Position numbers and translations under genes: made by a program. A DNA stretch of 64,000 nt. Source: Bathymodiolus brooksi. Its lineage: Eukaryota > Mollusca > Bivalvia > Mytilida > Modiolidae. Location: contig OY804578.1 of NCBI GenBank assembly GCA_963680875.1, forward strand, positions 24,271,101 through 24,335,100, read 5' to 3'. A model generated the notes under the pieces. That model did not search any database. It saw only the letters and a list, made by a program, of their open reading frames with translations, and had not been told where the DNA came from. This document shows positions 1 to 60,687 of the stretch, piece after piece (position 1 is the stretch's first letter; each line of letters starts with the position of its first letter).

Positions 1-944
1 GCAATCATCAATCTTTAATAAAATTTATAATTTTTTAATAGATCAATACAAATATAATTAAACAAAAACAATATATATTGTTACTTTCACGACTTATGTG
101 CAAAAAAAATGTTCGAACAAAAACGATTCGCGGGAAGACATTTATTAACATTTGAATCACAAAAGTTAAATTATTTTGGGAAAAAAGGGGGGCCGGCGTT
201 TTGACATTACAATGTAATTCGTATTTGAGCCATGTCCGGTCCTTTTTCAAGATTTCTAGTAATTTTCTATCCCTTATCTCCTCGTACCCCCTTTTAAAAA
301 TGTTTTTCAGCACACTTTCATTTCTGTGAACAACCGCGGTAGGGCCCGTCAAAATATGTAAATAAATTAACCATAGGTTTTTATTTTTTTATACCGGAAG
401 TTAAACAATATGGACGGAGTTAAGCAACAAGACAGTACGCCCCAGAATGATTCGACACTGGGTTTTAATTGGATAAAAAAAATCGCACAAAATATTGTGT
501 AGTCATATATTCATAATACATAATGATCATACTTATATGACTGGAGATTACACTAAATTGTGTTTGAACTTAATTTGTAATCGGTCATTTTTTTATTTTG
601 AAATGATGTCAGCTTTGTTCCGGTCCGAGTTTTACACAAGGATGAAAAGATATTGGGGCGAAAACATATCTATTTACCGCATGCGCAAACTGCTATTCTA
701 AGGTAAAGTTATTTTTAAAACAGGGAATATCCCATCAACTTGGTCGTGACGCAGTTGTTTGATTTGAATGCGAGAATTCAGCAATTGACGTGATCATTAA
801 TTTTTCATGAAAAATATTCCACATCACCATCGTACTTGTGGTTTTGACCACCGCTAATTTTGGGGGGTTCAGTAATTTCTGCCGGTACTATACACGATCT
901 CAGGCGGGTAAAAGTACCGGGTACCGGCCCACTTTGAAACCCCT
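1..944. other. No supported gene
   Basis: AT-rich sequence. A - strand open frame at 170-352 (KRGYEEIRDRKLLEILKKDR) looks somewhat protein-like but lacks an ATG and clear splice sites. It could be an exon of an adjacent gene or chance. Confidence 0.4.
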
Positions 945-1002
945 GGTACTGACGAAATTCCAGGTGAATATTAAATCCCAAATCTTAAAATATACCAACA
1001 GA

Positions 1003-1290
1003 CGCCTCCTTTACCAAATTGGCCATTGAATTGTGTTATATTCTAATTATTTTCACAAAACTTGAGTTATTTGTAGCTTTTTAAAAGCTAAAAAATCAAC
1101 ATGTCTAAGTTTTAAACACGGCGATCATGGGGACGTAGGAAATCGGGGGATGGAAACGAACATTTAGATGTCATTGACAGATTTCAAGGCAAAAATGAAT
1201 AAATCTAAAATCAATAAATATAAGATCAATAATAATAATATAACAAATACAAAACATGAATTTAATGTTAAATATGAAAGATATAAACAA
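1003..1290 (+). repeat. Inverted partner of the 56.8-57.1 kb repeat
   Basis: Blocks such as GAATTGTGTTATATTCTAAT, AACTTGAGTTATTTGTAGC and AACGAACATTTAGATGTCAT occur in reverse at 56800-57077. A further block at 945-975 (GACGAAATTCCAGGTGAA) matches in reverse at 57710. This copy lacks the 0.6 kb between those blocks. Confidence 0.7.
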
Positions 1291-3651
1291 GATATTAGCA
1301 AAGATAGAAAGCTATGTTTGGGGAAAAAATTGTAATATCTGACCCTCTCTTATACCGCCGCCCCCTTCTTCTAAGACAACTAAAGAATAACCAGAATCAA
1401 ACAAATACAACTGGAGCACAGAATTTTAAGGAATTTAACAATACAGTCTGTGTTTTTTGTGTTTTTTTTGTAATGAATTAATCAAGTAGAGTCACCCTCA
1501 AACCACTCCTCCCCCTCCCCAGCCGACTTGAAAATAAAAAAGACAAATGCAATCATTTGGTAATTTGGACATTCACTTTGTCAATTATAAGAATTGAAAA
1601 GCTTTTTGTTATTGGTAACTAGTTATTTTTTATCTCATAAACAAAGAAACTAGTAAAGGATGGGTGTGTGCTAACTTTCCATGACAATTTCATTTTTTTC
1701 TGGGTACCTTCCATGAAAAACATAAATTTAAATATTTAAAAAATCTGACGGTAAAAGTTTGTAAAATTTGGTGCAATGATGTCTATATGTCTATTCTTCA
1801 GTGTGACATTTTTTGGTGGAAATTAATTGACAGGAATTTTTTTAATCCGATTTTTAATACCAAGGTGGTCCTCAGGGCATCCCCCCTTTTTTGCAGTTTC
1901 CACTGTTTTGCACGTGATTATCTCCAAACAGGATATTCAGATATGCTAGATATTTCATATTTATTCAACAACAACACTCTCAAGTGTATTAAAGCCAAAA
2001 TATTCCCTTTCAATCACAAATAAATGTGCATATCTATTAGAATCTTCCGAAACTAGTATTACCATCTGGCGTCAAGAATACCCCCAAAATTGCTATATTT
2101 AGGATGTGCTATGGAGAAAACGGCACGGTGAAATTTTTTGAAACTTTGGCAGATAATGTATTTAGACATAACTATTCGATGATGCAAATTTAAAAAAAAT
2201 TGAATGATGGGAAAATTTTAGGGTAACCCAGGTCTACCACCTTAAGACACAAAATAAGTTTTTGTTTATAGATCTTTAGTTGAAATTCCTTCTAATTCCA
2301 TCAAATTTGCAGAAATATGATTTATTGATATTCAAGTCTTGGAATTTCTGATGGTGCACAACTATAATTTTCACCAAAACTCAATAAATATATGCTTCCA
2401 CATCATTTTTTCCACTGTTTAAGTAAGCTGGATGCTCAAATCTACTGTTACAGCCAAATAATACTCTAAAACATGAAATCCAAATTGACAATTTGAAAAA
2501 TTAATAGAAAATGCTAAGCAGTCAAAATAATTTTTCTGGGATCACTTAAATTACCAGGTTTTTACTACATAATTTTCAATTAAAACAGTTTTCTATAGCC
2601 TTATATTATTTTATAAGTACATTGTACATGTATTCTAAATGAAACTATCAAAATTTACCAGGACAAATTTGTAGGATTGAAAAAAATCAAATCATGATAT
2701 CACCATATTCTATATTTGAAGTCGACAAACTGCCACATGATGAAAATTTTTAAAATTCTTAATATCAACCATATTTTCAATATTATATGCCCTTCTACTG
2801 CAAAAACACATTCAATAACATATTCAAAATAATTATAAAGTCATAAACAAAAATAAAATGAGTTGCAATACCCTGTGTCCATGTACATTTATATCCAGTG
2901 TTTAGGAACAATATTCAAAAATATTACATACCATGCATTTTGACCATGTAATCTGACACCACAATGCATTTTGTAGCATTTTTGTATGAAAAATGTCACT
3001 CTCGGTCTGTTGTGACATTGTTAGGCTAATTTGAACATGATAGTAACAAAAGATAATTTTGATGTTTTTTGCTGGTGTGAAACCACTTATTAATTTCTCT
3101 AAGGTTTTCTACTAAATTTGTGGTTTTTCGAGCCTACCTGGCCATTTTATCTTAAGTTTAACCTTTCCAGGATCATATATTTTCTGAAACGTACATGATT
3201 CCTCTACCTTCAGTCAAAATATCAGGGCATGCTTAAAATCTCGCAGTGAAATGCCATGCTACGGAAAACACCTACTCTAAAATTAGCTCGGTCATCCCCA
3301 AGAAATTCAGTATTTATAGGTCATGCATCAAATCCTCCATAGAGATATTAAAATACAACTAAGTCCATCAAATTTGGGCTCAAGATAATCCCTATATATT
3401 TAACTTCAATTATCAATTTTAATTAGTCCATTCCATTCAGTAGTTTTCACAATACTCCAAAGTGAAAGGAACTTTTTTCTTGAAATGGGACTACTTTCGC
3501 AGCTCTGATTGGTGAATTAGTGAACCAAAGATTGAATCATCTTGTGTTGTTGTATAGAAATTGTATCTGTGTAAGGATTATGTCTCTAAATGCATATAAT
3601 AAAAATGTAGATATAATATGATATTATTGCAACATATCCCAAATCAAGCTA
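1291..3651. other. Unassigned AT-rich stretch
   Basis: No convincing exon, repeat family or RNA seen on either strand. It may be an intron upstream of exon a or intergenic. Confidence 0.5.
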
Positions 3652-5519
3652 CAGTCAATGGACATAAATATTCGTCACCCTCGATTTTATGCTATATATT
3701 TCATATAAAACCACATTTTTCAAAAACATTATTTTGAAATCATTTCTATACAGATTTTAATCATTTTTACACCAGAAGAAGCAGAAATATAATATGATAA
3801 TAGGAGTTGCCTAACTTGGGACGAAGTCCAATAATTTTATTTAAACAATATTAACTCAGGTATATGAACCTATAATAAAAGCCGTCATTAGTTTTATTAC
3901 ATCATACAAATTATAAACATTGTCGGCCATCGTTGTTTATGGTTGTCAAGGACTACTTCATGCTCTATCTTGCGATATTTCACTCGTCGCAACTTCGGCT
4001 GATTCTGTACCTTCATCAAAGACCAATATTTTTCAAAGCAAACTCTATACACTCATCTATTGTCGCCATTTTAGAACTTATTCGTGGTGCGCAATGTTTG
4101 ATTGAAGTGATACGGTCTTCCGGTGAAGAAATGTGACGCGTAGACGCACATTAAATACTGTCAATCGGCAAACCGCGGGTGATTCCGCTTCTCTCCCTCA
4201 ATACTGTACTACGGTATTTGATATGCGTCTACGCGTCAAATTTCTTCGCCGGAAGACCGTATCACTTCAATCAAACATTGCGCACCGCGAACAAGTTCTA
4301 AAATGGTGACAATAGATGAGTTTGCTTTGAAAAATATTGGTCTTTGATGAAGGTACGGAATCAGCCAACATTGCGACGAATGAAAATATATTATTATTGG
4401 ACGAATATTTGAAAGTGAAATAATTTTAATACCTCCTTCATTGGAAATTTCCGAAAGTAGTTCCAATGGGAGCTATCGTAATACGGACGAGGTATGATGA
4501 AGGTACGGAATCAGCCGAAGTTGCGACGAGTGCAAATGCCGTATTACAGCCGAGGTATTGAGGAAGCGAAGCGGACTCACCCGAGGTTTGCCGAATGACG
4601 AAATTTTGAACGGGTTCCACTTCTCACGAGATTTAGAGCTAATGCGTAAGCAACTTGATTTTGTTTTCTACATCCTTGTACTCGTTCTTGATTTTATTTA
4701 TACAATATATAATTTTTAGTACTTTGGTAATCTTGACCCCTTTGGGACCACGAGTACCAGATTGCTGCGCATCCTTACGGAGTCTAATTCCACCAGTAAC
4801 CCTCACTCGTCGCAACTTCGGCTGATTCCGTATCTTCATCAAAGACCAATATTTTTCAAAGCAAACTCTATACACTCATCTATTGTCGCCATTTTAGAAT
4901 TTATTCGCGGTGCGAAATGTTTGATTGAAGTGATACGGTCTTCCGGCGAAGAAATTTGACGCGTAGAGCCATATCAAATACCGTATTACAGCCGAGGTAT
5001 TGAGGAAGCGAAGCGGACTCACCCGAGGTTTGCCGATTGCAGTAGCACTGTATTGGTTACCAGTTGCGTCATTTCCGGTGCAAGGAATTTTATCCATTAG
5101 TGCTATGGATCTGGAATCAAAATATTGCTATTTCTACCATAGTTGGGACTTCGTCCCATATGCAGATTATTTGTTTATTTTAACATGATTTTCCGTTAGA
5201 TTGCCTTTATTTTCTTATGATTTAAAGACAAATTTTGTTTTCTGACGTCAAATTTGCTATCTATTTAACCAAACTATATATTAAAAATCGGAAAAATCAA
5301 CATTTGTGTTTAAATCAACAGAAAACAAAAACCATGCAGACAAAAATTATTATCAGATAAACAGATAAAATTCAAAGAATTCTGCGTGTCTTGAAATAAA
5401 TTTGATAAAAATCTGCCCAGAGATGGCTTTACAATATTTTAGTGAAAAAATGGGGTTTTATATGAAATATATAATATAGTAAAAAATCGAAGGTGACGAA
5501 TATTTATGTCCATGGACTG
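3652..5519. mobile_element. Non-autonomous Tc1/mariner-like element with internal palindrome
   Basis: The ends are inverted: CAGTCAATGGACATAAATAT on the left and the reverse of CAGTCCATGGACATAAATAT on the right. The similarity extends over about 75 bp, with TA on both sides as target duplication. Subterminal GGGACGAAGTCC blocks (about 3819 and 5147) are also inverted. Inside, 4012-4153 and 4217-4352 are inverted copies, and 4835-4965 is a direct third copy. No transposase is recognisable. Confidence 0.75.
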
Positions 5520-5592
5520 TACATGGTCTCTGAAAGCGATCAGCTCTCACAAATATGAAGAAAGACGCATTGAAGTATATATGATAAATAGG

Positions 5593-5745
5593 TTATGATA
5601 TGGCATTTTCCATATCGCATGCCATATCAACCCTCGACCCATATTTGCCCTCGGGACGCCGCCTTCGGCCCTTGGGCTTGGGATAATATGGGCGTCTCGG
5701 GTTGATATGACATGTGATATGAGAAATGCCATATAATAATCTATA
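5593..5745. mobile_element. Short fold-back MITE
   Basis: Arms of about 50 bp (5593-5644 and 5690-5745) are inverted copies built around GCCATATCAACCC. The GC-rich loop contains GGGACGCCGCCTTCGGCCC. Confidence 0.65.
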
Positions 5746-6372
5746 ATTTTCATATATTATGAAAAGAATGTTTAAACAGAACTAATATCCAAAAACAAAG
5801 AAATTCAAAGAATGTTATAGAACTGCAAAATGCAAAAATAATATTTTTTGTTTAAACATCTTAAATGTTTTATTTCATGCCAACAGTTGCACATTAAAGG
5901 TAATATATTTATTAATTGGAATGTCGTAGTTTTGTTGTTGAGGTCACAGTTTGCATGTCAATAATTTCTTTGATAATGGGCTATGTCAGTTAATGTGATG
6001 ACAAATTACTCCTCTTAATTAGATTAATCATAATGCATGCACTTTACTTTATTTATAGCTTTTCAACAAGAGTACATTATTAGTTTCGTTCTATATACAT
6101 TTATGTACATCTGCAATATTTGTTTCTACAACATTCTTAAAGTATATTTTAGAATTGTTCTACATATTTACTTGAAGCTTTATATTTATATTTGATAATA
6201 TTATTTTTCTTGTTGATAAATGCGATTAGTTTAGTACATTTATTTATTTGTTTTCAATATCTCTATTTAAGTCGTATACAAAGTTTAAAAAAAAAATTTT
6301 TATTTAAAAAAATTGTGTGTTTTATTTGTTTTTATTACACGAAACAATTTCTTATTTTATCACTCTTTGAAG

Positions 6373-54288
<47,916 letters not shown>

Positions 54289-55340
54289 CAAAGTGAATAT
54301 TTCAAAGTAAAATATTTTAATATATTAATGTAAATAAGATATTTTTAATGTCTAAGCACAACGGAACATGACAAAAAAAACCACCTAAAGGAATAAACAG
54401 AACCCTCCTACGACATCTTAGTTACCTTATGCCAAAGGTTCCCAATGTTTCCCATTACACCAGTCTAACAAATGAAACAAGAAAAGATATAAATGTGTAT
54501 ATGTTTGGAGAAGAGTTATTGATAATTTCATTTGAGCACCAGTTTCCCATCAGAATCGGTGATTTTTCTCCGAACTGATATCTCTGCTAACAATGCATTG
54601 GGTAGCATAGGCTTTGTCGTGTGTTATGAGAAAAATGGCATTATATGTGCTGAAAATATTGCTGTCCACTAAATTGTATCCAATCTAGCGTTGGAATTAT
54701 ATGGAGAACAGATACAAAAAACAACAACGTGCATATCTTGTCAGAACATTTAGTTGTTGTATAAATAATAAACAAATAGTCTTGTAAAGATAATTATGTA
54801 TGTGATTAGTGAGAAAGTGTATCTCACTCGATAACAACATATCGTTCAAAATAAAACATATCTCTGTGAAATCAGACATCACTGCCAAGTGATTCATGGT
54901 TGTATAGACTCATATAACTTACTCTGAAATAATGACAAAACATCAAAAGTAATACAACTGGACATAAAATTAAAATTTGAAAAGGACATATTACAGTGAA
55001 GGTCTGAAGAGAGAATATATTACTTTATTTAGGAGTAGCAGAAATAATAAACAAATGATAATTTTGATATCATGAAACGTATAAAATCAACATTTATGAC
55101 CTGTAGCTAGTTTACATGCAAACATTTCTCTGGTCCTTTAACAGATAAATGTTCGATTTGTATCATCAATTAAATTTTGCTTCCAAGCTTTTTTTTCAAA
55201 GGCAATATTTACATAGGTATGAACTCTTTACATTATTTTATAGGACTTGTATTATTTTTATTATTTAGAATAGGTGCAGCGATCAATGCTTCTAGTTTAG
55301 GATTCGCTGAGCCGTAAATAAAAAAAAAAAAAATATAAAC
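54289..55340. other. 3' flank of the pseudokinase gene
   Basis: Probable 3' UTR then intergenic DNA, with several AATAAA motifs and no exon. Confidence 0.5.
54392..54397 (+). promoter_or_regulatory. Candidate polyadenylation signal
   Basis: AATAAA about 104 nt after the stop codon of the tandem pseudokinase gene. Further AATAAA motifs near 54767, 54853 and 55317 are alternatives. Confidence 0.35.
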
Positions 55341-56489
55341 CACTAAGTAACCTACAGAGGTATGTTAATGTCAGGATATGTCTGGTGTCAATCTGCAACC
55401 TTCAGTACAATGTATTCTAAGCCACTAAGTAACCTACAGAGATATGTTAATGTCAGGATATGTCTGGTGTCAATCTGCAACCTTCAGTACAATGTATTCT
55501 AAGCCACTAAGTAACCTACAGAGATATGTTAATGTCAGGATATGTCTGGTGTCAATCTGCAACCTTCAGTACAATGTATTCTAAGCCACTAAGTAACCTA
55601 CAGAGGTATGTTAATGTCAGGATATGTCTGGTGTCAATCTGCAACCTTCAGTACAATGTATTCTAAGCCACTAAGTAACCTACAGAGATATGTTAATGTC
55701 AGGATATGTCTGGTGTCAATCTGCAACCTTCAGTACAATGTATTCTAAGCCACTAAATAACCTACAGAGGTATGTTAATGTCAGGATATGTCTGGTGTCA
55801 ATCTGCAACCTTCAGTACAATGTATTCTAAGCCACTAAGTAACCTACAGAGATATGTTAATGTCAGGATATGTCTGGTGTCAATCTGCAACCTTCAGTAC
55901 AATGTATTCTAAGCCACTAAGTAACCTACAGAGATATGTTAATGTCAGGATATGTCTGGTGTCAATCTGCAACCTTCAGTACAATGTATTCTAAGCCACT
56001 AAGTAACCTACAGAGGTATGTTAATGTCAGGATATGTCTGGTGTCAATCTGCAACCTTCAGTACAATGTATTCTAAGCCACTAAGTAACCTACAGAGATA
56101 TGTTAATGTCAGGATATGTCTGGTGTCAATCTGCAACCTTCAGTACAATGTATTCTAAGCCACTAAATAACCTACAGAGGTATGTTAATGTCAGGATATG
56201 TCTGGTGTCAATCTGCAACCTTCAGTACAATGTATTCTAAGCCACTAAATAACCTACAGAGGTATGTTAATGTCAGGATATGTCTGGTGTCAATCTGCAA
56301 CCTTCAGTACAATGTATTCTAAGCCACTAAATAACCTACAGAGGTATGTTAATGTCAGGATATGTCTGGTGTCAATCTGCAACCTTCAGTACAATGTATT
56401 CTAAGCCACTAAATAACCTACAGAGGTATGTTAATGTCAGGATATGTCTGGTGTCAATCTGCAACCTTCAGTACGATGTATTCTAAGCA
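55341..56489. repeat. 82-bp tandem array, 14 copies
   Basis: Units start CACTAAGTAACCTACAGAGG and recur every 82 bp with only two common variant sites (AAGT/AAAT and GAGGT/GAGAT). The array begins straight after a run of A at 55320-55333. Confidence 0.98.
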
Positions 56490-56614
56490 AAACCGGTTCC
56501 AGAAAGCATTGTGTGCACTAAATTTGATATCTATGTTTTTATTACATCATTTATTTCAATGCTCTCAATTAACAATTTAATGTCTACTTGGCTTATTGAA
56601 TTGTGAAACTATAT

Positions 56615-58008
56615 CAGGGCTCACCACACTTACAAAAAATAGGGAGACTTGACTTCTCCCTCAGAGACCATGAGGGAGAAGTGAAGGCATGACAGGGAGA
56701 ATCCCAACAGCATCATAGAGACATGTTTTTGCCAAAATGTGGGTTTTTTAACATTATTTTTTTGTATAATTGCATTTGAAGTGTGTCTTTGCTAATATCC
56801 TTCATATTTAACATTAAATTCATGTTTTGTATTATCATTATTGATCTTATATTTATTGATTTTATATTTTATTAATTTTTGCCTTGAAATTTGGAAAGAT
56901 TTATGAATGACATCTAAATGTTCGTTTCCTTCCCCTGATTTCCTAGGTCCCCATGATCGTCATGTTTGAAACTTGGCAATGTGATTGTTTATCTTTTGAA
57001 AAGCTACAAATAACTCAAGTTTTGTTAAAATAATTATAATATAACACAATTCAACGGCTGATTTGGTACAGGAAGCGTATGTTTGTATATGTTTATACGC
57101 GCGGGACGTATTATGGTATACCAATGTCCGACTGTCCGTCCATCTGTCCGTCCGTTTCACATGTCGCACTCTAACTTAAGAACCCCTTTGCCAATTCACT
57201 TCAAATTTCACAGAGTTATTGGAATTGATGGTCTTACGGTCTGTATACTTTATGGTGAAATTTCGAATTTTCATTCCAGAGTTATGGGACTTTATTCATC
57301 AAATTGTAGGCGATTTTCCGTATGTCGAGCTGGAAATTGAGAACCCTTCGCCAATTCACTTCAAACTTTGTACTGTTATTGGAATTGATAGTCTTAATGT
57401 GTCGTATTACTATGTTTAAATGATTTTATTTAACTTTGTGGATTAACATGGAGATTTTAGTTGATTGAAGAGTTGTATTTTTTTGTCAATACAAAAGGAA
57501 TGTCAAACTATTATAGTGTTTTATTTCAACATAAATATTGTATAAATGTTCCTATTCATGTTTATGGTGCAGCTGTTGGTGAAATTTAGATTTTTCATTC
57601 AAGAGATATGGGAAAGAAAGTCTTTACATATATTGTATGAATGTTGACGACGGGTGTATCATGCACTCTTGGCGCAGCTGTTTATTAGATTTAGAATTTA
57701 ATTTTCACCTGGAATTTCGTCAGTACAAATTGAAGTGAAAAATCAGAAGTTTGCCGTGATTCTTTTGTGTCAACAAATTAAGCTTTCTTTATTGCTTGAA
57801 TAAAACCTTTCCCTCTTATTCTAATGTATCTTGCCATTGATTACAATTGCTTTGTCAATCAGCTTTACCATAAAATGAAGATTATTTGCAAGAAAAGAGT
57901 GACTTGCAAAAAGAAACAAGGTGACTTTCGCTTGGTATTCGAGGGAGAGCGACTTCAGACGATATAGGTCGAGAATTTTGCCCACTTTGGCTGGTTTGGT
58001 GAGCCCTG
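56615..58008. mobile_element. 1.4-kb hAT-like element with nested insertion
   Basis: The ends are CAGGGCTCACCA and its inverse TGGTGAGCCCTG. The element is flanked by CTATAT on both sides (56609-56614 and 58009-58014). A CAGGG start suggests hAT, though the visible duplication is 6 rather than 8 bp. No transposase is seen. A segment of about 0.6 kb (57076-57672) is absent from the partner copy at 1 kb. Confidence 0.6.
57076..57672. mobile_element. Dispersed repeat inserted in the hAT-like element
   Basis: It starts near TATACGCGCGGGACGTATTA, with GTCCGTCCATCTGTCCGTCC, and holds two tandem versions of GCCAATTCACTTCAAA followed by TTATTGGAATTGAT. It ends near GACGGGTGTATCATGCACTC. Its boundaries come from comparison with the uninterrupted copy at 940-1290. 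Confidence 0.5.
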
Positions 58009-58014
58009 CTATAT

Positions 58015-58689
58015 GTCCATAATGTCCTTGTTGTACTGGTGTGTAAATATATTTATAATGACTTATTAATGTGGTCAGGCTTTTTCTGCTATAATTAGCT
58101 ATAAATAATATAATGTAGTGGATATATAGTCGGCATTAATGATATGGAACAAAAGTATAAAGGAATATTTAATTGCTATTTCTCATGAAATTATTATATG
58201 TCTCTTCCATTACAAAAATAATGTCATTCATTCAGATGGAAATATGTGTCTACTTAGTAAAATGGTATTGTCCTATTGGTGTAAATAAGGCTGATTATTC
58301 GTCAGTATCTATATATGCATAATGCTCATGATTTATTGTTGTCACAATTTTTTTCGGCATCAAATAATCATTCTTATAAAGTCACCAATATGGGTTGGCT
58401 TTTGTGGCTCATACAACAGCGATTTACCCTTTTTTATAGGCCCCATTCTGTCAGTATTTCTAATTATTGTAAAATTTAGTTCATGATTAATTCCCAATTT
58501 GCTGTGCGAATTGTATAAATGATTCATCAATGATATATTTTGTATGTTCCCTCATGCCAAGTATTTAATGGGGCCATAACATTTATGGCACTATATATTT
58601 AGTGTATTATAGAGAACACAATTCATTTTAATAAATAATTTATGTTCACATAATAAAACTTCAATTCATGTTGATGTTGTCATTCATTT
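58015..58689. other. Unassigned AT-rich stretch
   Basis: No ORF, repeat family or RNA recognised between the hAT-like element and the SINE. Confidence 0.5.
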
Positions 58690-59053
58690 GTGTAGTTTAC
58701 TGGTTAGTGTGCTCGCCTCGAGTGCGGTAGATCATGGGTTCGAGTCGCAGTCGGGTTATATCAAAGACTATGAAATTGGTATATGTTGCTTCTCCACTAA
58801 GCAACAGCATTAAGGAGAAAGAGCAAAGACTGGTTGACTCGGAATCAGAATAATGTGTCCGAGTGGAGAGACATGTCTACCTGCGGACTGTTGTTTCAGT
58901 GAGCTAGCACTATAAAAATCCAACTCAGCACTTTGGTCTAGAACAATGCGGACTTCATCATCATCTCATTGAAAATTAACTTGTTCTCGCCATGATATAG
59001 CTGAAATATTGCTGAATTGGCGTTAAGCAACAATCACCCACTCACTCACTCAT
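58690..59053 (+). mobile_element. tRNA-derived SINE, type 2, nearly full length
   Basis: The head is TACTGGTTAGTGTGCTCGCC with B box GGGTTCGAGTCGC. The body is GCTTCTCCACTAAGCAACAG and CTACCTGCGGACTGTTG. The 3' module is GCCATGATATAGCTGAAATA and the tail is CCCACTCACTCACTC. Confidence 0.75.
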
Positions 59054-59104
59054 TTTTCGTGCAGAACTGGATTACCAAGCGAGGATAACCATTGGGGATT
59101 TGAA

Positions 59105-59270
59105 ACTAGAGTAACAAGACGGGCGCAACTAGCGGAGCAGGAACTGCTTACCATTCTGGAGCACATGTGTTCATCCCCGGTTCGTGTTGCTCGATCTTTA
59201 GTTTTATGTGTTGTGTTTTGTAGATCGTTGTTTGTCCTTTTGTCCTTTTTCTTCAAACTCTTCTAACGAT
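59105..59270 (+). mobile_element. Family A dispersed repeat, partial
   Basis: AGTAACAAGACGGGCGCAAC, GGAGCAGGAACTGCTTACC and GTTGCTCGATCTTTAG follow the family order. It lies directly after a SINE. Confidence 0.6.
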
Positions 59271-59468
59271 AAACATCAACAACACACCAACTACAAGACG
59301 AAGTTGTAACCAGAAGTCTATAATTACAAGAATTATCTATAGAAATAAAATTCTAAAGATTTGAAAAATGTTATTGATGCTATAATGACATCGATGGAAC
59401 CCACGCCCCCGTTAAGGAATGACCAATACTAGCAACATATATAAACGTTGGTTATTCCCTGGATAATC

Positions 59469-60687
59469 GATTTCCAGTCAAATTGGCCCCAGGTCAAATC
59501 GCCCCCAGTCAAAGCGGCCCTAGTCAAATCGACCCCAAGTCAAAACGACCTCAAAATGAAAGTCAAATCGGCCACATATTTCAAATTGAATAAAAAAATT
59601 ATGTATTAATATGAATTCTTATTTTTTGCTGAAAGATTCTTGTATAATTTTATTTTTCTTGATGAACAGGTTTTTTTTCATGGATGAAATTAATTAATGA
59701 TTAATTGATGACATAATTAAGTGATTAGTAATTTACATAAAACGTGATTGGCGACAATTATATGTTATCTTTATATTGATAATTATTCTCTATTATCTAT
59801 TAAATACAGTAAAAACAAATCAAATTCCTTTAAATCAACAACTTCATATACCAGAAATTCCCAAATTCTTCCTACATAACATTTGTTAAAACATTCACGA
59901 AAATTCATGATAGTTAATGGTTTATAGACATAGGGTACGTCAATTTGGCCACTAAGAACCGCGGATCAACTTGAAAGAATGACACTCGGAACGCGGGCTT
60001 TTGATTAAAAGGCCAATTTATAGACAATAGAAAAAATCATCAAAGAATGTTCCTAATCAACATAAAGATCATTATATAATTGCCGCCAATCACGTTTTAT
60101 GTAAATTACTAATCACTTAATTATGCCATAAATTAATCATTAATTAATTTCTTTGATCCTTACAAAAGAATCCGCCCACCAATAAGATTTAAATTTTACA
60201 TCTTTTAACTAAAAATATTAATTTATATTAATACATAATTTTTATTTATTTATTCTTTTTTTTTATTTTTATTTTTTTGGGCCGATATGACTTTCATTTT
60301 GAGGCCGATTTGACTTGGGGCCGATTTGACTTGAGGCCGATTTGAATTGGGGCCGATTTGACTGGGGCCGATTTGACTGGAGACGATTTGACTTGGGGCC
60401 GATTTGACTGGAAATCCTAGGAACAAACAGTGTATCATTTTTCAATACGATATGATATGTCAAACCAAAGACTAAAAATTGGTATTTTTGCTTCTCCAAC
60501 AAGCACGTAGCATTAGAGAGAAAGAACAAAGTCAAATATCTGTATTTCCATTTAATTTTATATGTATAACTAGGGGTCGATTTTACTTGGGGCCTATTTG
60601 AGTGGGGCCGATTTGACTGGGGACGATTTGACCTGGGACCGATTTGACTTGGGGCCGATTTTGTTTGAGCCGATTTGACCTGCTACC
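59469..60687. mobile_element. Fold-back element with repeat-built arms
   Basis: GGATAATC flanks both sides (59461-59468 and 60688-60695) as a likely 8-bp target duplication. The left arm has tandem AGTCAAATCGGCCCC-like units of about 16-17 bp. The right arm has their inverse (GGGGCCGATTTGACT) in two blocks, 60283-60416 and 60571-60683. Inner segments 59690-59780 and 60040-60155 are also inverted copies. A SINE fragment splits the right arm. Confidence 0.7.
60450..60533 (+). mobile_element. SINE type 2 body fragment
   Basis: TGTCAAACCAAAGACTAAAA, ATTGGTATTTTTGCTTCTCC and GAGAGAAAGAACAAAG match the body of the 58690 copy. It sits between the two repeat-built segments of the fold-back element. 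Confidence 0.5.

Noticed and set aside
35..352. 105-codon - strand frame at the window edge
   Set aside because: Part of it looks protein-like, but it starts at TTG, ends in AT-rich low-complexity text and has no clear splice sites. It is not strong enough to call.
3920..5188. Several similar 60-78 codon frames sharing YLHQRPIFFKANS and IEVIRSSGEE
   Set aside because: They are copies of one repeated block inside the mariner-like element, read in both orientations, with no conserved start or length.
6192..6372. N-terminal extension of exon a as a signal peptide or membrane anchor
   Set aside because: The frame is open and hydrophobic (IILFFLLINAISLVHLF), but it begins at TTG with no ATG, is extremely T-rich and directly precedes a good acceptor. 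It is better explained as an intron end.
60250..60535. Repetitive - strand frames rich in SQIGP
   Set aside because: They arise from the tandem GGGGCCGATTTGACTT units of the fold-back element.
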